Assembly (NCBI RefSeq): GCF_904848165.1 | Contig: NZ_LR884459.1 | Location: forward strand, 1,240,001-1,304,000 | Reading direction: 5' to 3' | Length of the DNA: 64,000 nt | Origin: Psychrobacter arenosus | GTDB lineage: Bacteria > Pseudomonadota > Gammaproteobacteria > Pseudomonadales > Moraxellaceae | Shown: positions 10,244-19,429 of the stretch, one piece after another | Layout: each line of letters opens with the position of its first letter | Numbering within the stretch: the first letter of the stretch is position 1 | Program-made: the position numbers and the translations under genes | The notes under the pieces: generated by a model | Told to the model about the DNA's origin: nothing | Database searches by the model: none | The model's input: only the letters and a program-made list of their open reading frames with translations

Positions 10244-10753
10244 TTATGGCTTAGGAATACGTAGCACTTGACCAGGATAGATTTTATCTGGGCTAGATAG
10301 CATCGGCTTATTGGCTTCAAAGATTTTGTTGTACTCGCCCGCTGAGCCATAAACTTCTTGAGCAATTTTTGACAATGAATCACCAGATTTCACTGTGTAC
10401 ATAGTTGATTCTGGCGCATCTTCTTCAATTGATATATTGTCGATAACTTTAGCTACGTTCTGTACGTTACCAATGGCGATAATCGCTTTTTCACGATCCG
10501 CTTGGGTCTTCGCTTTACCGCTAATCTCAGCCGTATCAGAAGTACCGTTATATTTAACTTTTAGGTCGCTAATATTCAGATTTTGTTGCTGAATACGACG
10601 TAACAATAGGTTAGCTACTGACTGTGCAGAAGGCTCAGTCGTTGCTGCTGGCGTGGCTGCATCCGCTTTAGTTTCTACTTGCGCTTGATGTTTGGCATCA
10701 TCACGGTTAAAAATTTTATCACCCATATCTTTTGCAAAACTAAAAATTCCCAT
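10244..10753 (-). CDS. kbp: Potassium-binding protein Kbp (BON + LysM)
   Basis: 169 residues with the same layout as E. coli Kbp/YgaU: a short N-terminal MGIFSFAKDMGDKIF, a BON domain (about 60-105) and a C-terminal LysM domain starting YTVKSGDSLSKIAQEVYG and ending YPGQVLRIPKP. In E. coli this cytoplasmic protein binds K+ and helps under high potassium. The N-terminus has no signal peptide, which agrees. It has an Ala/Thr-rich linker (about 25-45) longer than in E. coli. AGGAGAAATTC precedes the ATG. A general LysM protein is the fallback call. Confidence 0.88.
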   Translation of the reverse strand: MGIFSFAKDMGDKIFNRDDAKHQAQVETKADAATPAATTEPSAQSVANLLLRRIQQQNLNISDLKVKYNGTSDTAEISGKAKTQADREKAIIAIGNVQNVAKVIDNISIEEDAPESTMYTVKSGDSLSKIAQEVYGSAGEYNKIFEANKPMLSSPDKIYPGQVLRIPKP

Positions 10754-11151
10754 GAATTTCTCCTGAAGTTAATATTGTTTTTGATTGTACTTTATTAAGC
10801 TTAGCGGCTGACTTAAACTGCCTTAAGCTGACTTAAGTTAGCTACTTAACTGCGATTTAGTATAGCAAAGTTGCTAGGCTTGAATAGCAGTGCTGTGTTG
10901 AATATTGTTACTTATTTTTGCATAGGTTTTCAGTTTCGTAGCCCCTACCCTGTTTTATAAGTCACTCTGTTACGCTTATGACGCTTTACGCTTTTATTAT
11001 CTTAGCCACTGTCCCATCAAACCTACTTATAAAGCCTAGCTTGCTTACTTTTAAAGAAATTTTAAGCAAAAAAAACCGCCAATCATTGTTGGCGGCTTTA
11101 CTAAAGCATCTGAGTTAACCTGGTAGCTCGTTAACTAGACTCAGCGCTGAC
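10754..11151. other. Intergenic region between kbp and acpP
   Basis: No gene was seen. It holds the acpP terminator (11066-11098). Upstream of kbp there are two copies of GCTGACTTAA at 10807-10816 and 10827-10836, exactly 20 bp apart in a TTAA-rich stretch. Confidence 0.5.
11066..11098 (-). terminator. Terminator of the fabD-fabG-acpP cluster
   Basis: On the minus strand GCCGCCAA pairs with TTGGCGGT and is followed by eight T residues. It lies about 55 bp beyond the acpP stop. Confidence 0.85.
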
Positions 11152-11388
11152 TTATACGTTTTTTTGTACGTAGTCGATGGCTTTTTGCACAGTAGTCAAT
11201 TCTGCTGAATCTTCATCAGGGATAGTGATGCCGAAATCACTTTCAAAAGACATAACTAATTCAACCAAATCTAGAGAATCAGCGCCTAAGTCTTCCATGA
11301 AAGAAGCTTCGTTGTTGATGTCTTCAACGTTTACGCCTAATTGCTCAGCAACGGCAGTTTTTACTCTTAACTCGATATCTTGGCTCAT
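11152..11388 (-). CDS. acpP: Acyl carrier protein
   Basis: 78-residue acidic carrier of growing fatty-acyl chains. The phosphopantetheine attachment serine is in [15 protein letters not shown] (about residue 37). It is nearly invariant in length and sequence. It follows fabG by 188 bp and has its own strong promoter (11521-11549), so it can be made in excess over the enzymes. Confidence 0.99.
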   Translation of the reverse strand: MSQDIELRVKTAVAEQLGVNVEDINNEASFMEDLGADSLDLVELVMSFESDFGITIPDEDSAELTTVQKAIDYVQKNV

Positions 11389-11520
11389 ACGAACAACTCC
11401 AATTGATAGTAATAAAACTTCAGGTAATTAAAAATGTGGGGAGAAATAAAAAACGTCAAATGACCAGCAATTTTAAGCTCATGAAATATAACGTCTAATA
11501 CTCTGACTTTCTGTGTAGAA

Positions 11521-11549
11521 ATTATAGCATTAAATTAAATAGTTTACAC
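11521..11549 (-). promoter_or_regulatory. Promoter of acpP
   Basis: Minus strand: a perfect TATAAT (11521-11526) preceded by TGC, an extended -10, with a weak -35 (GTGTAA) 17 bp upstream. It lies between fabG and acpP and predicts a leader of about 125 nt. Confidence 0.65.
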
Positions 11550-11576
11550 TTGTGCACGCAGAAATTATATATTTCT

Positions 11577-12305
11577 TTACATATACATGCCACCATTAAC
11601 TGGAATAACGGCTCCCGTAATGTAGCTGGCCTCATCACTGGCTAAAAAGGTCACGGCTGCCGCCACATCTTCAGGCTGACCTAAACGACCGATAGGCACG
11701 GCATCTAACATAGAATTCAATAGACGCTCGTCCAGCTCATCCGTCATATCGGTTTCGATAAGACCTGGGGCTACGCAGTTGATAGTCACTTGACGCGAGC
11801 CAATTTCACGCGCTAGCGTGCGACTAAAGCCTTCCACACCTGCCTTACTAGCGGCATAGTTCGCCTGACCAGCATTGCCCATTTGCGCCACGACAGAGGT
11901 AATATTGATAATACGACCACGACGCGCTTTCATCATACCGCGAACGGCACGCTTACTCATGCGATAAATAGCGGTTAGGTTAGTCTGAATCACACTATCC
12001 CAATCTTCGTCTTTCATACGCATCAGTAGACCATCTTGCGTCATACCTGCATTATTGACCAGTACTTGTACGGCCCCGTAGACGCTTTCAATCTCTTCAA
12101 ATAACTTGTCGATTTGGTCTTGGTCACGCACATCTAGTACTCGGCCGATACCGCCGGTATCATGCAAATACTCATCGATAGTGGCCGCGCCCTTCTCAGT
12201 GGTAGCGGTACCAATAACAAAGTGGCCTTCCTTGGCAAAGCGTTTGGCAATGGCTTTCCCAATACCGCGGCTGGCGCCAGTCACTAAGGTGATATTACGA
12301 CTCAT
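11577..12305 (-). CDS. fabG: 3-oxoacyl-ACP reductase
   Basis: NADPH-dependent short-chain dehydrogenase that reduces beta-ketoacyl-ACP in fatty-acid elongation. The cofactor motif TGASRGIG is at residues 9-16, the NNAG motif near 86, and the catalytic Ser and YAASK in the middle of the chain (about 138-155). The 242 residues match the family. Its ATG overlaps the fabD stop (ATGA), which implies translational coupling. Confidence 0.98.
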   Translation of the reverse strand: MSRNITLVTGASRGIGKAIAKRFAKEGHFVIGTATTEKGAATIDEYLHDTGGIGRVLDVRDQDQIDKLFEEIESVYGAVQVLVNNAGMTQDGLLMRMKDEDWDSVIQTNLTAIYRMSKRAVRGMMKARRGRIINITSVVAQMGNAGQANYAASKAGVEGFSRTLAREIGSRQVTINCVAPGLIETDMTDELDERLLNSMLDAVPIGRLGQPEDVAAAVTFLASDEASYITGAVIPVNGGMYM

Positions 12306-13261
12306 AACAGGTCCTCTAGTAGTTTATCTAAGCGCATAGGCTTGTCGGTCGGATAACTGGCAATAGGATGGGTCTGACGCTTGGCAAGGTTACTCAGTAC
12401 ATTACCACTACCGCATTCAATTAAGCGAGTAATTTGTTTGTCTGACATCACTTGCATAGTCTTTGACCATAATACCGACTCACAAAGCTGCTCGGTCAAA
12501 GCCAACTTGATATCGGCAGCCGTTTGCTCAACGCGAGCATGACGGTTTTGAATCACAGGAATAGTCGGTAAAGAAAAGCTGATTTTATCTAAAGCCTTTG
12601 CCAATTCGGCACTGGCGGGCTGCATTAAGTCACAATGTGATGGCACACTCACCTTTAGAGGAATGGCTTTTTTACCGGTACTCTGGACGTTATCAATGAC
12701 CTTTTCAACGCCGATTTGGTTGCCGGAGACGACCACTTGACCTGGGCTATTAAAATTAGCAGCATTCACCACCGCCCCATCTACGATTTCACAAGCTTGC
12801 TCGCATAAGGTGACCACGCATTGATCTTCTAGGCCCAATACTGCCGCCATAGCGGTCGGAATACCTTCAACTGCTTCTTGCATCAATTGCCCGCGCTTAT
12901 AAACCAGTGGGACAGCATCGGCAAACTTTATCACACCAGCCGCACACAACGCACTATATTCGCCTAAAGAGTGCCCTGCTAAGTAACAAGGGGTTGGCAT
13001 TTTTGGCTGTAAGATGCGCCAAATAGCGATACTGGCGGTCAATAAAGCCGGTTGAGTATATTGAGTCATTGCTAGACGCTCTTCGTCTTGACACACTTCC
13101 CATAGATCCACATCGATGGTCTTACTGGCCTCAGCAAAAGTTTCCTGAATTTCAGGATACTGCTCTGCCAACTCTTGCAGCATTCCTAATACTTGGGAGC
13201 CCTGGCCAGGAAAAATAACTGCCGTGCGGGGATGCGAAGTCATATCTACTGCAGACGCCAT
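12302..13261 (-). CDS. fabD: Malonyl-CoA:ACP transacylase
   Basis: Loads malonyl units onto ACP. The nucleophile elbow GHSLGEYSAL is near residue 100 and the N-terminal FPGQGSQ motif near residue 14. I place the start at the ATG at 13261 (319 residues), which has ACAGGATT just upstream. A longer in-frame start 18 codons earlier adds non-conserved residues. It is the first gene of fabD-fabG-acpP. plsX and fabH, usually just upstream in enterobacteria, are absent here. Confidence 0.97.
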   Translation of the reverse strand: MASAVDMTSHPRTAVIFPGQGSQVLGMLQELAEQYPEIQETFAEASKTIDVDLWEVCQDEERLAMTQYTQPALLTASIAIWRILQPKMPTPCYLAGHSLGEYSALCAAGVIKFADAVPLVYKRGQLMQEAVEGIPTAMAAVLGLEDQCVVTLCEQACEIVDGAVVNAANFNSPGQVVVSGNQIGVEKVIDNVQSTGKKAIPLKVSVPSHCDLMQPASAELAKALDKISFSLPTIPVIQNRHARVEQTAADIKLALTEQLCESVLWSKTMQVMSDKQITRLIECGSGNVLSNLAKRQTHPIASYPTDKPMRLDKLLEDLL

Positions 13262-13300
13262 AATCCTGTCTCTCTTAATACGCTTAAATAGATGAATAAC

Positions 13301-13330
13301 TGAGCAATAGATCACCTGGTCTATCGCTCA
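13301..13330 (-). promoter_or_regulatory. Leader hairpin upstream of fabD
   Basis: TGAGCAATAGA (13301-13311) and TCTATCGCTCA (13320-13330) pair over 11 positions with one G-T wobble or mismatch and an 8-base loop. It lies 40-70 bases before the fabD ATG and has no T-tract, so it is not a terminator. It could be a protein-binding site or a leader structure. Confidence 0.5.
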
Positions 13331-13390
13331 ATAGAATAAATGCTAAATATATGTAATTAAAGATTAATCATTGAATATCTGTCATAAAAC

Positions 13391-13453
13391 CTATGCTATT
13401 TAACTTTTTGACTATGCTATCTAACATCTAAACTATGCTATTTAACATTTAAA
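13391..13453. repeat. Three 21-bp tandem repeats upstream of fabD
   Basis: The core CTATGCTATYTAAC occurs at 13391-13404, 13412-13425 and 13433-13446 with an exact 21-bp period; only the 7-base spacers vary. A period of two helix turns puts all copies on one DNA face, as in iterons or operator arrays. The array starts 130 bp before the fabD start codon. Confidence 0.75.
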
Positions 13454-13736
13454 AAGTATAAATAGGCCACGCTATAAAGATAAGGTCGGTCTTAACAGGC
13501 TTAATACCGCCAAATCAAGATACCGGTTAACAATAATGCTCGGGAATGGAGAATAAGGCTAAAGAATAATGAGGGTATCACCACTGGAGAAGCGGGGTCA
13601 AATATTGACTATCCTTATCTACAAAAAGCCCTTAATTTTCAGTATACAACCGTACCATTATACTGATATTTGTCTTGCCTAGCTATTTTTATACCAGCTA
13701 TTTCGTTATTGATAGCATCAATAGCCAATCACAATA

Positions 13737-13793
13737 ACAAAAAAGCCAAGCTACCGAGCATCCTATAAAGTGATAACTCAATAACTTGGCTTT
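13737..13793 (-). terminator. Probable terminator downstream of rpmF
   Basis: Minus strand: AAAGCCAAG (13785-13793) pairs exactly with CTTGGCTTT (13742-13750) and is followed by more T residues. The 34-base loop is unusually large for a terminator, so efficiency is uncertain. It is about 360 bp past the rpmF stop. Confidence 0.5.
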
Positions 13794-14150
13794 ACGGGAA
13801 TGTCTTAGAGCAAATGCACTATCAACCGGGCCGATACCAGGATCGTCATAATAAACTCGCTAAGACAAAGGTGGCTATAAGACTCTACTATTTATGTAAA
13901 TAGCGGATAGAAATATTATAAAAAACCTTTGGCGAAATATATGAAAATTGACCTAAACCAATTTTAACACCACAACTTGATACTGCTTTACTACTAGCAG
14001 ATACCGACACAGTATCGATATCCTCTTCCCTGATATAACCTAGCGTCTAAAAGATTAACCGTATAGTAGTTAATGCTAGATGACATAATTGCCATCGCTA
14101 TAGACATTAGGCCTATCACAAACAATAATAACGCTTAGCTAAAAGCTAAA

Positions 14151-14333
14151 TTAGTCGTCTTGGCTAACTTTAAACAACTGACGACCACGATAAAAACCAT
14201 CTTTAGTCATGTGATGACGACGATGCTTTTCACCAGTGGTGCTGTCGATGCTTAATTCAGCAACTTCCATGTGGTGATGTGAACGACGCATGTCACGACG
14301 TGAACGGCTTTTACGACTTTTTTGAACAGCCAT
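14151..14333 (-). CDS. rpmF: Ribosomal protein bL32
   Basis: 60-residue basic protein of the large subunit, starting [18 protein letters not shown], the typical bL32 N-terminus. No zinc-type CxxC motif is seen, so this is a zinc-free form. AGGAGCTATCTC precedes the ATG. It follows yceD in the usual yceD-rpmF order, but 330 bp away and with its own promoter. Confidence 0.97.
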   Translation of the reverse strand: MAVQKSRKSRSRRDMRRSHHHMEVAELSIDSTTGEKHRRHHMTKDGFYRGRQLFKVSQDD

Positions 14334-14663
14334 GAGATAGCTCCTGTACGATAAGTAATGCGATGTAGACCTTCGCTCAAAGCGATAATCCTACTGAAAT
14401 TGGGCAAATAGGACAAACCTCCTACTGCCAGCGCATCACTAAAAAATAAAAAAATAGGTGGTATCACGCGCTGAATATCACGACAATGCGCTTACCTGAA
14501 TGCAATAAACCCGCCATTATACGCATGTTTATCTAATTAATAAAGTCTAATCTTAACTGCGGCTTTAAGGAGGGCAAATAAGGATTTTATGCCTAATAGC
14601 CGCCCTATTGTTAATTAAAGCCCAATTCTTAGCACGCTTATCAATGAGCGCAGCAGATGCTAA
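14334..14663. other. Intergenic region between yceD and rpmF
   Basis: No gene was seen. It holds the rpmF promoter at 14516-14544 and a leader of about 175 nt. Confidence 0.5.
14516..14544 (-). promoter_or_regulatory. Promoter of rpmF
   Basis: Minus strand: perfect TATAAT (14516-14521), 17-bp spacer and a weak -35 (TTTATT). The -10 is followed directly by GGCGGG, a GC-rich discriminator of the kind found at stringently controlled ribosomal promoters. Confidence 0.55.
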
Positions 14664-15260
14664 CTAGAGCTTACCTTTAAGCGCCGCTAGTGCAGCAAAA
14701 GGACTTTCTTCTTCAAACTCTTCTATTTCACCGACTTGCTCAACTTCCATCTCACAATCATCATGCTTAGGGGATAAAGGAATTTTTAGTAGAATTTCAT
14801 CTTCGATTAATCGCTCAAGCGGCAGATAAGTGTCATGACCATCTTTAAAAGCCACTTCTTCTAATAGTAAATGGTCATCGTCTTCATCTAGTAGTCCTAT
14901 TTGCCCTTCATCTTCTAACAAGGCGATATTGTGAGTGCCGGTTAGCTCGACATTAACGGGCTGCAAGCAGCGTTGGCAGGTCAACCAAACGCTACCGATC
15001 AAGTCGAAGTTTAGACTCAATACATTGCTACTGCGTGCTAAGGCTGCGGTAATTTTTATAGCAGTCTGTTCTTGCTCGTCAGACAACATAGCTTGCAGAC
15101 GTTCAAAATCCGCAGGCATCATCTCGCCCTGCCAATTAAAGCCAATATCCGCCCATTTATCTAAAGAAACGCGTTGCGGTAATTGGGTAGAGATGCCGTC
15201 TTTAGCGGTTACTGCCGTCTCTGCAGTGGCAGGTGTTACTGATTCATTTTGCTGTGGCAT
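14664..15260 (-). CDS. yceD: YceD/DUF177 family protein (23S rRNA accumulation protein)
   Basis: 198-residue acidic protein of the DUF177 family, genetically linked to rpmF across bacteria and needed for normal 23S rRNA accumulation. It shows the paired cysteines in CQRCLQPV (about residue 91), the conserved IEDEILLKIPLSPKHDDC segment, and the C-terminal SPFAALAALK. The N-terminal 25 residues are Ala/Thr-rich and non-conserved. Confidence 0.93.
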   Translation of the reverse strand: MPQQNESVTPATAETAVTAKDGISTQLPQRVSLDKWADIGFNWQGEMMPADFERLQAMLSDEQEQTAIKITAALARSSNVLSLNFDLIGSVWLTCQRCLQPVNVELTGTHNIALLEDEGQIGLLDEDDDHLLLEEVAFKDGHDTYLPLERLIEDEILLKIPLSPKHDDCEMEVEQVGEIEEFEEESPFAALAALKGKL

Positions 15261-15434
15261 AATTGGCCCCTTGTGGTCACACTTAACTAATAAATTCTAA
15301 TTTTGCTATACTACCGAACAATTCAGGAGGCCTCTAGCGGTACCTTGTTACTATTGGGGTGTTGGCGCTTATTTGCGAGCCTCGATTGCCCCTAAGCCAT
15401 AATTTTTGCTTTTTGTAGAGATATCTAATTCGCT

Positions 15435-16178
15435 ATGTCTGTCAGTCCTTTACTATCTACTGCCCCCACTTTTACCACCTTACTTACTTCAGCTACTAGT
15501 GGGTCGCTACGTGAGCGTTTACTGGCGCTTATGGCAGACTCTAAACGCATTGCCGACCCTGATTATAATCCCTGCTTAGCGGACGCTTGGTTAGACCGTA
15601 TGCGCAAGCGTTGGCAAGCATTGCAAAAGCCTAATAGCTCGCTAGTTAGTGAAAGTGCTAGGTCAGAGGACGATCCAACTCACGAGCAGCCGTTAACCGA
15701 CTGGCTAATAGAACTATTTAACACCGTCTTTGCGGCACAAAATACTGTGTTGGTACGAGGAGATTATGAGCCAGAATACTTTCCTGCCACCCTAGAGGCT
15801 CCTGCACAAATAGTCTTCGCTCATGGTTTTTTTGCCAGTGCCTTGCATGAGTTGAGCCACTGGTGTATTGCCGGTAAACATCGCCGCACCTTAGCGGATT
15901 ATGGCTATTGGTACGCTGCTGATGGTCGCGATGAAGCCCAACAGCACGCTTTTGAGCAGGTAGAAATCAAACCGCAAGCGGTAGAATGCTTATTAACATT
16001 AGCCTGTCAGCGACCTTTTAGGGTGTCACAGGACAATCTATTCGCTGACTTTGATACCAGTCAGAGCACTTTTCCCCAAGATGTCTACAAACAAGCCCAG
16101 CACTATATCGAGCAGCCTGCTACCCTACCACGCGATGCCCAACAGTTACTCGCAGTTTTACTAACGGTGTGTCGTTAA
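15435..16178 (+). CDS. epmC: Elongation factor P hydroxylase
   Basis: Iron-dependent enzyme that hydroxylates the beta-lysylated residue of EF-P, finishing the modification that relieves stalling at polyproline. The metal site AHGFFASALHELSHWCIAG (about residues 132-150) and the GYWYAADGRD segment match E. coli YfcM closely. The protein has 247 residues against about 180 in E. coli; the first 65-70 are an added N-terminal region. The start has only a weak ribosome binding site, but no later ATG precedes the conserved domain closely, so the extension may be real. Confidence 0.93.
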   Translation: MSVSPLLSTAPTFTTLLTSATSGSLRERLLALMADSKRIADPDYNPCLADAWLDRMRKRWQALQKPNSSLVSESARSEDDPTHEQPLTDWLIELFNTVFAAQNTVLVRGDYEPEYFPATLEAPAQIVFAHGFFASALHELSHWCIAGKHRRTLADYGYWYAADGRDEAQQHAFEQVEIKPQAVECLLTLACQRPFRVSQDNLFADFDTSQSTFPQDVYKQAQHYIEQPATLPRDAQQLLAVLLTVCR

Positions 16179-16404
16179 AGACACTCTCATCATAATACAA
16201 AATTAGCTGCAATATTAACGACTCTACTAACGTTATAGCTTGGGTAGGGTGCTATGCTAACAGCATCCTCCTATAAAAACCAAGCTAGCCAAACATTCAA
16301 TTTGTCTAAACGCAAACCATATCAACTAAATTAGCCAAGACAATAATAAGTATGATGACTAAAAAATATTAATAAACAAAGTAAGCCACTATTAAGGAGC
16401 TGTT

Positions 16405-17022
16405 ATGCAAGTTTTGTATATTCACCCGGAAAACCCTCAACCTCGCCTTATCGAGCAAGCTGCGCAAATGCTAGCCAACGATAAACTGCTTATTTACCCT
16501 ACCGATACCAGCTATGCTTTTGGCTGTCGCTTAGGCGCTAAAGACGCTTTAGCACAGCTTAAACTGGTGCGTCAGCTCGATGACAAGCACCAATTCACCC
16601 TACTGTGCCGTGATCTAAGTGAAATTGCCAATTATGCTACCGTCGATAATATGCAATTTAAACAATTAAAGGCTCATACCCCAGCGCCCATCACTTTTAT
16701 TCTACCGGCGACCAAAGATGTGCCCAAAAAACTAGCACATCCTAAGAAAAAAACCATTGGTATCCGCGTACCGAGCAACCCTATTGCGCAAGCTTTATTG
16801 GAAGCTATGGGTGAACCTATCTTGACTAGCTCGCTAATGTTACCCGGCGAAGATATCGTTATGGACGACCCGTTTGAAATTGAAGAGCGTCTCGGCAGCT
16901 TAGTTGACGGCCTGATTAATGCCGGTATTAAAACTACTAAGCTCACTACCATTGTTGATATGACCAGCAGCCGTGCGGAGATTATTCGTCAGGGTGCAGG
17001 GGATGTTAGTGAGTTGATATAA
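16405..17022 (+). CDS. yciO: YciO family protein (YrdC/Sua5 fold)
   Basis: 205 residues with the YrdC fold used by threonylcarbamoyl-AMP synthases. It matches the YciO subfamily: YIHPENPQPRLIEQA at the start, YPTDTSYAFGC, FTLLCRDLSEIANYA, and KKTIGIRVPSNPIAQALLEA, which forms the nucleotide-binding core. YciO proteins bind RNA and ATP, but their role is less clear than that of TsaC, so a t6A role is not certain. AAGGAG lies upstream of the ATG. It is convergent with rplQ. Confidence 0.9.
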   Translation: MQVLYIHPENPQPRLIEQAAQMLANDKLLIYPTDTSYAFGCRLGAKDALAQLKLVRQLDDKHQFTLLCRDLSEIANYATVDNMQFKQLKAHTPAPITFILPATKDVPKKLAHPKKKTIGIRVPSNPIAQALLEAMGEPILTSSLMLPGEDIVMDDPFEIEERLGSLVDGLINAGIKTTKLTTIVDMTSSRAEIIRQGAGDVSELI

Positions 17023-17023
17023 A

Positions 17024-17190
17024 ATCTCACCCCAGTCCTCCTTTTAGAGAAGGAAAGAAGCAAATCCCTCCTCAACCCTCCCTTTACATAAGGGAGGGAG
17101 CAGAATTTACCCCGCCCCTCCTTTAGAAAAAGGAGTGAGTAAGTCCCCCTTTTAAAAGGGGGATTTAGGGGGATTTAGGGGGATTTAAAA
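17024..17190. repeat. Cluster of C-rich/G-rich palindromic repeats downstream of yciO
   Basis: Four diverged units of about 40 bp, each a C-rich run, a CCTCCTTT-like arm and a complementary AAAGGAG arm. The clearest are CCCTCCCTT/AAGGGAGGG (about 17072-17096), CTCCTTT/AAAGGAG (about 17117-17135) and TCCCCCTTTTAAAAGGGGGA (about 17143-17163). The last runs into three copies of GGGGGATTTA. It lies between converging genes, just before a classical terminator. Confidence 0.7.
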
Positions 17191-17224
17191 AAAGGTGAAT
17201 TTAGAGAGATTCCAAATAACCAAT

Positions 17225-17258
17225 AAAAAATCCCCAATATCAAAATTGGGGATTTTTT
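17225..17258. terminator. Bidirectional terminator of the alpha operon and yciO
   Basis: AAAAAATCCCCAAT pairs with ATTGGGGATTTTTT, with A and T runs on both sides. It is 28 bp past the rplQ stop. Confidence 0.88.
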
Positions 17259-17285
17259 ATAATATCAACAAATTAAGCAGTAAAA

Positions 17286-17645
17286 TTAGTCACGATCAAC
17301 TAGTTCTACATAAGCCATCGGCGCATTATCACCATCGCGGTTACCGCATTTGATGATGCGGATGTAACCGCCTGGACGGTCTTGATAGCGAGGTGCTAAA
17401 GTACCGAACAATTTGCCAACCATTGCTTTACTACGCATACGGCTGAAGGCTAGGCGGCGATTAGCCACTGAGTCTTCTTTAGCTAGCGTGATTAATGGCT
17501 CAGCAACACGGCGAAGCTCTTTAGCTTTTGGTACAGTGGTCTTAATCAGTTCATGCTCAAATAGTGAATTGGTCATGTTCTGGAACATAGCTTTGCGATG
17601 ACTGCCGGTACGACCCAGCTTGACTCCACTCTTACGATGTCGCAT
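17286..17645 (-). CDS. rplQ: Ribosomal protein bL17
   Basis: 119-residue large-subunit protein located near the exit tunnel. It starts [20 protein letters not shown], the family N-terminus; an in-frame TTG two codons upstream is not the start. AAGGAT is about 11 bases before the ATG. It is the last gene of the alpha operon, 19 bp after rpoA. Confidence 0.98.
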   Translation of the reverse strand: MRHRKSGVKLGRTGSHRKAMFQNMTNSLFEHELIKTTVPKAKELRRVAEPLITLAKEDSVANRRLAFSRMRSKAMVGKLFGTLAPRYQDRPGGYIRIIKCGNRDGDNAPMAYVELVDRD

Positions 17646-17664
17646 GGTCAAATATCCTTAAAGT

Positions 17665-18672
17665 TTAACGGCTACGATAAGAGAAACGATCATCAACACG
17701 TAAGTCAGCTGGTGGCCAGTTATCAAGGCGCATACCCAACTCTAAATCTTTAGACGCTAATACGTCCTTGATTTCTGTTAATGATTTCTTACCAAGATTT
17801 GGGGTTTTAAGCAGTTCAGTCTCTGAACGTTGTACCAAATCACCGATGTAGTAAATGTTTTCAGCTTTTAAACAGTTGGCTGAGCGAACCGTTAGTTCGA
17901 GATCATCCACTGGGCGTAAAAGCACAGGGTCAACCTCTTCTTTTTCTTTTACAGGCTCAGGCGCTTCTTCGGCTTCTAAGTCAACAAAGATAGAAATCTG
18001 TTGTTGTAGGATAGTGGCCGCTTTACGAATTGCTTCTTCTGGATCGATAGTACCGTTGGTCTCAAGCTCAACAATCAGTTTATCAAGATCCGTACGCTGT
18101 TCGACACGCGCATTTTCAACTTGATAAGCTACCCGAAGTACTGGGCTAAAGCTGGCATCCAGCTTTAGACGACCAATAGCTTTGGTGTCGCCATCTTCAC
18201 GGCGTTGATTGGCTGGCTCATAGCCACGACCCATAACCACACGCAGGCGCATCTTAAGATGGCCACGATCACTCAAAGTACCCAATACCAACTCAGGGTT
18301 GATAATTTCGACATTATGAGGTAGCTCAATATCTGCTGCAGTAATGATACCTGGACCTTGTTTATCCAAGGTCAAAAATACTTCATTCTGATCATGCAAA
18401 GTGATGGCCAATCCCTTCAAATTAAGAAGCAGATCAAGCACATCCTCTTGCAGGCCTTCTAAAGTTGAGTACTCATGGTTTACACCATCAATCTCAGCTT
18501 CAATGACTGCCGCACCAGGTAATGAAGACAATAAAATACGACGAAGAGCATTCCCGAGGGTATGCCCAAAGCCGCGTTCTAACGGTTCGAGCGTGACTTT
18601 CGCAATCGTTTCATTAACCGTGTCCACGTTAATGGCATTCGGCGTTAGAAACTCAGTTGCATTTAGCATCAT
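17665..18672 (-). CDS. rpoA: RNA polymerase alpha subunit
   Basis: 335 residues. The N-terminal domain, which dimerises and assembles the polymerase, shows [20 protein letters not shown] and the [10 protein letters not shown] region. An acidic linker ([16 protein letters not shown], about 228-245) leads to the C-terminal domain, which binds UP elements and activators and contains [10 protein letters not shown] and [12 protein letters not shown]. It lies between rpsD and rplQ, the standard position. Confidence 0.99.
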   Translation of the reverse strand: MMLNATEFLTPNAINVDTVNETIAKVTLEPLERGFGHTLGNALRRILLSSLPGAAVIEAEIDGVNHEYSTLEGLQEDVLDLLLNLKGLAITLHDQNEVFLTLDKQGPGIITAADIELPHNVEIINPELVLGTLSDRGHLKMRLRVVMGRGYEPANQRREDGDTKAIGRLKLDASFSPVLRVAYQVENARVEQRTDLDKLIVELETNGTIDPEEAIRKAATILQQQISIFVDLEAEEAPEPVKEKEEVDPVLLRPVDDLELTVRSANCLKAENIYYIGDLVQRSETELLKTPNLGKKSLTEIKDVLASKDLELGMRLDNWPPADLRVDDRFSYRSR

Positions 18673-18713
18673 GATGTCACCTCGATATAGTTAAATAATA
18701 ATATGAACGTCAA

Positions 18714-19355
18714 TTATTTAGAGTACAGCTCAACAATTAAGCTTTCGTTAATTTCTGCTGGCAGATCAATACGATCTGGAGCATTTTTAAACGTGCCTTC
18801 TTTTTTGCTGTGATCCACGTCTAACCATTCAGGGATACCACGTTGCGTAGCTAGTTCGATAGCGTTCGAAATACGTAGTTGCTCTTTGGCTTTTTCGTGG
18901 ATAGCGATGACATCACCATCTTGAACTTGAATAGAAGGAATGTTCACACGTACAAACTCGTCACGACCAGCTTTCTTGATCATAACTGAACGGTGACTGA
19001 CCAACTGACGTGCTTCTGCACGAGTTGAGCCAAAGCCCATCTTATAAACAACGTTGTCTAAGCGGCGTTCTAGCATAACTAACAAGTTTTCACCTGTAGC
19101 GCCACGCATACGTGCTGCTTCTTTATAGTAGTTAGCGAACTGACGCTCTAGGACGCCATACATACGCTTAACTTTTTGTTTTTCACGTAGCTGTAAAGAA
19201 TACTCTGAGCTCTTGTTACGGCTTACACCATGTTGACCTGGTGGACGAGCTGATTTCTTCGTTTTTACGTCGTACGGTTTTACGCCAGACTTCAGACCAA
19301 GGTCTGTGCCTTCGCGACGTGATAGTTTTAACTTTGGTCCAATATAACGGGCCAT
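18714..19355 (-). CDS. rpsD: Ribosomal protein uS4
   Basis: 213-residue early assembly protein of the small subunit and, in E. coli, translational repressor of the alpha operon. It begins [20 protein letters not shown] and has no N-terminal cysteine cluster, so it is the zinc-free form. The S4 RNA-binding domain is around [20 protein letters not shown]. Confidence 0.98.
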   Translation of the reverse strand: MARYIGPKLKLSRREGTDLGLKSGVKPYDVKTKKSARPPGQHGVSRNKSSEYSLQLREKQKVKRMYGVLERQFANYYKEAARMRGATGENLLVMLERRLDNVVYKMGFGSTRAEARQLVSHRSVMIKKAGRDEFVRVNIPSIQVQDGDVIAIHEKAKEQLRISNAIELATQRGIPEWLDVDHSKKEGTFKNAPDRIDLPAEINESLIVELYSK

Positions 19356-19429
19356 GTAACTGTCTCCTTCAGCTTTCTATACATAGATAGTATAAAAGTA
19401 TAAATTGTATAAAAGCTTCGTCTTTAATA

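Larger units (their letters stand above)
13262..14150. other. 0.9-kb regulatory intergenic region upstream of fabD
   Basis: No gene was seen. From fabD outward it contains an imperfect 11-bp-arm hairpin at 13301-13330, three 21-bp tandem repeats at 13391-13453, and the long-loop rpmF terminator at 13737-13793. The remainder is AT-rich with many stops in all frames. Confidence 0.5.

Noticed and set aside
10807..10836. GCTGACTTAA pair upstream of kbp as an operator
   Set aside because: Only two copies in a TTAA-rich stretch; kept as part of the tandem-repeat pattern but not called as a site by itself.
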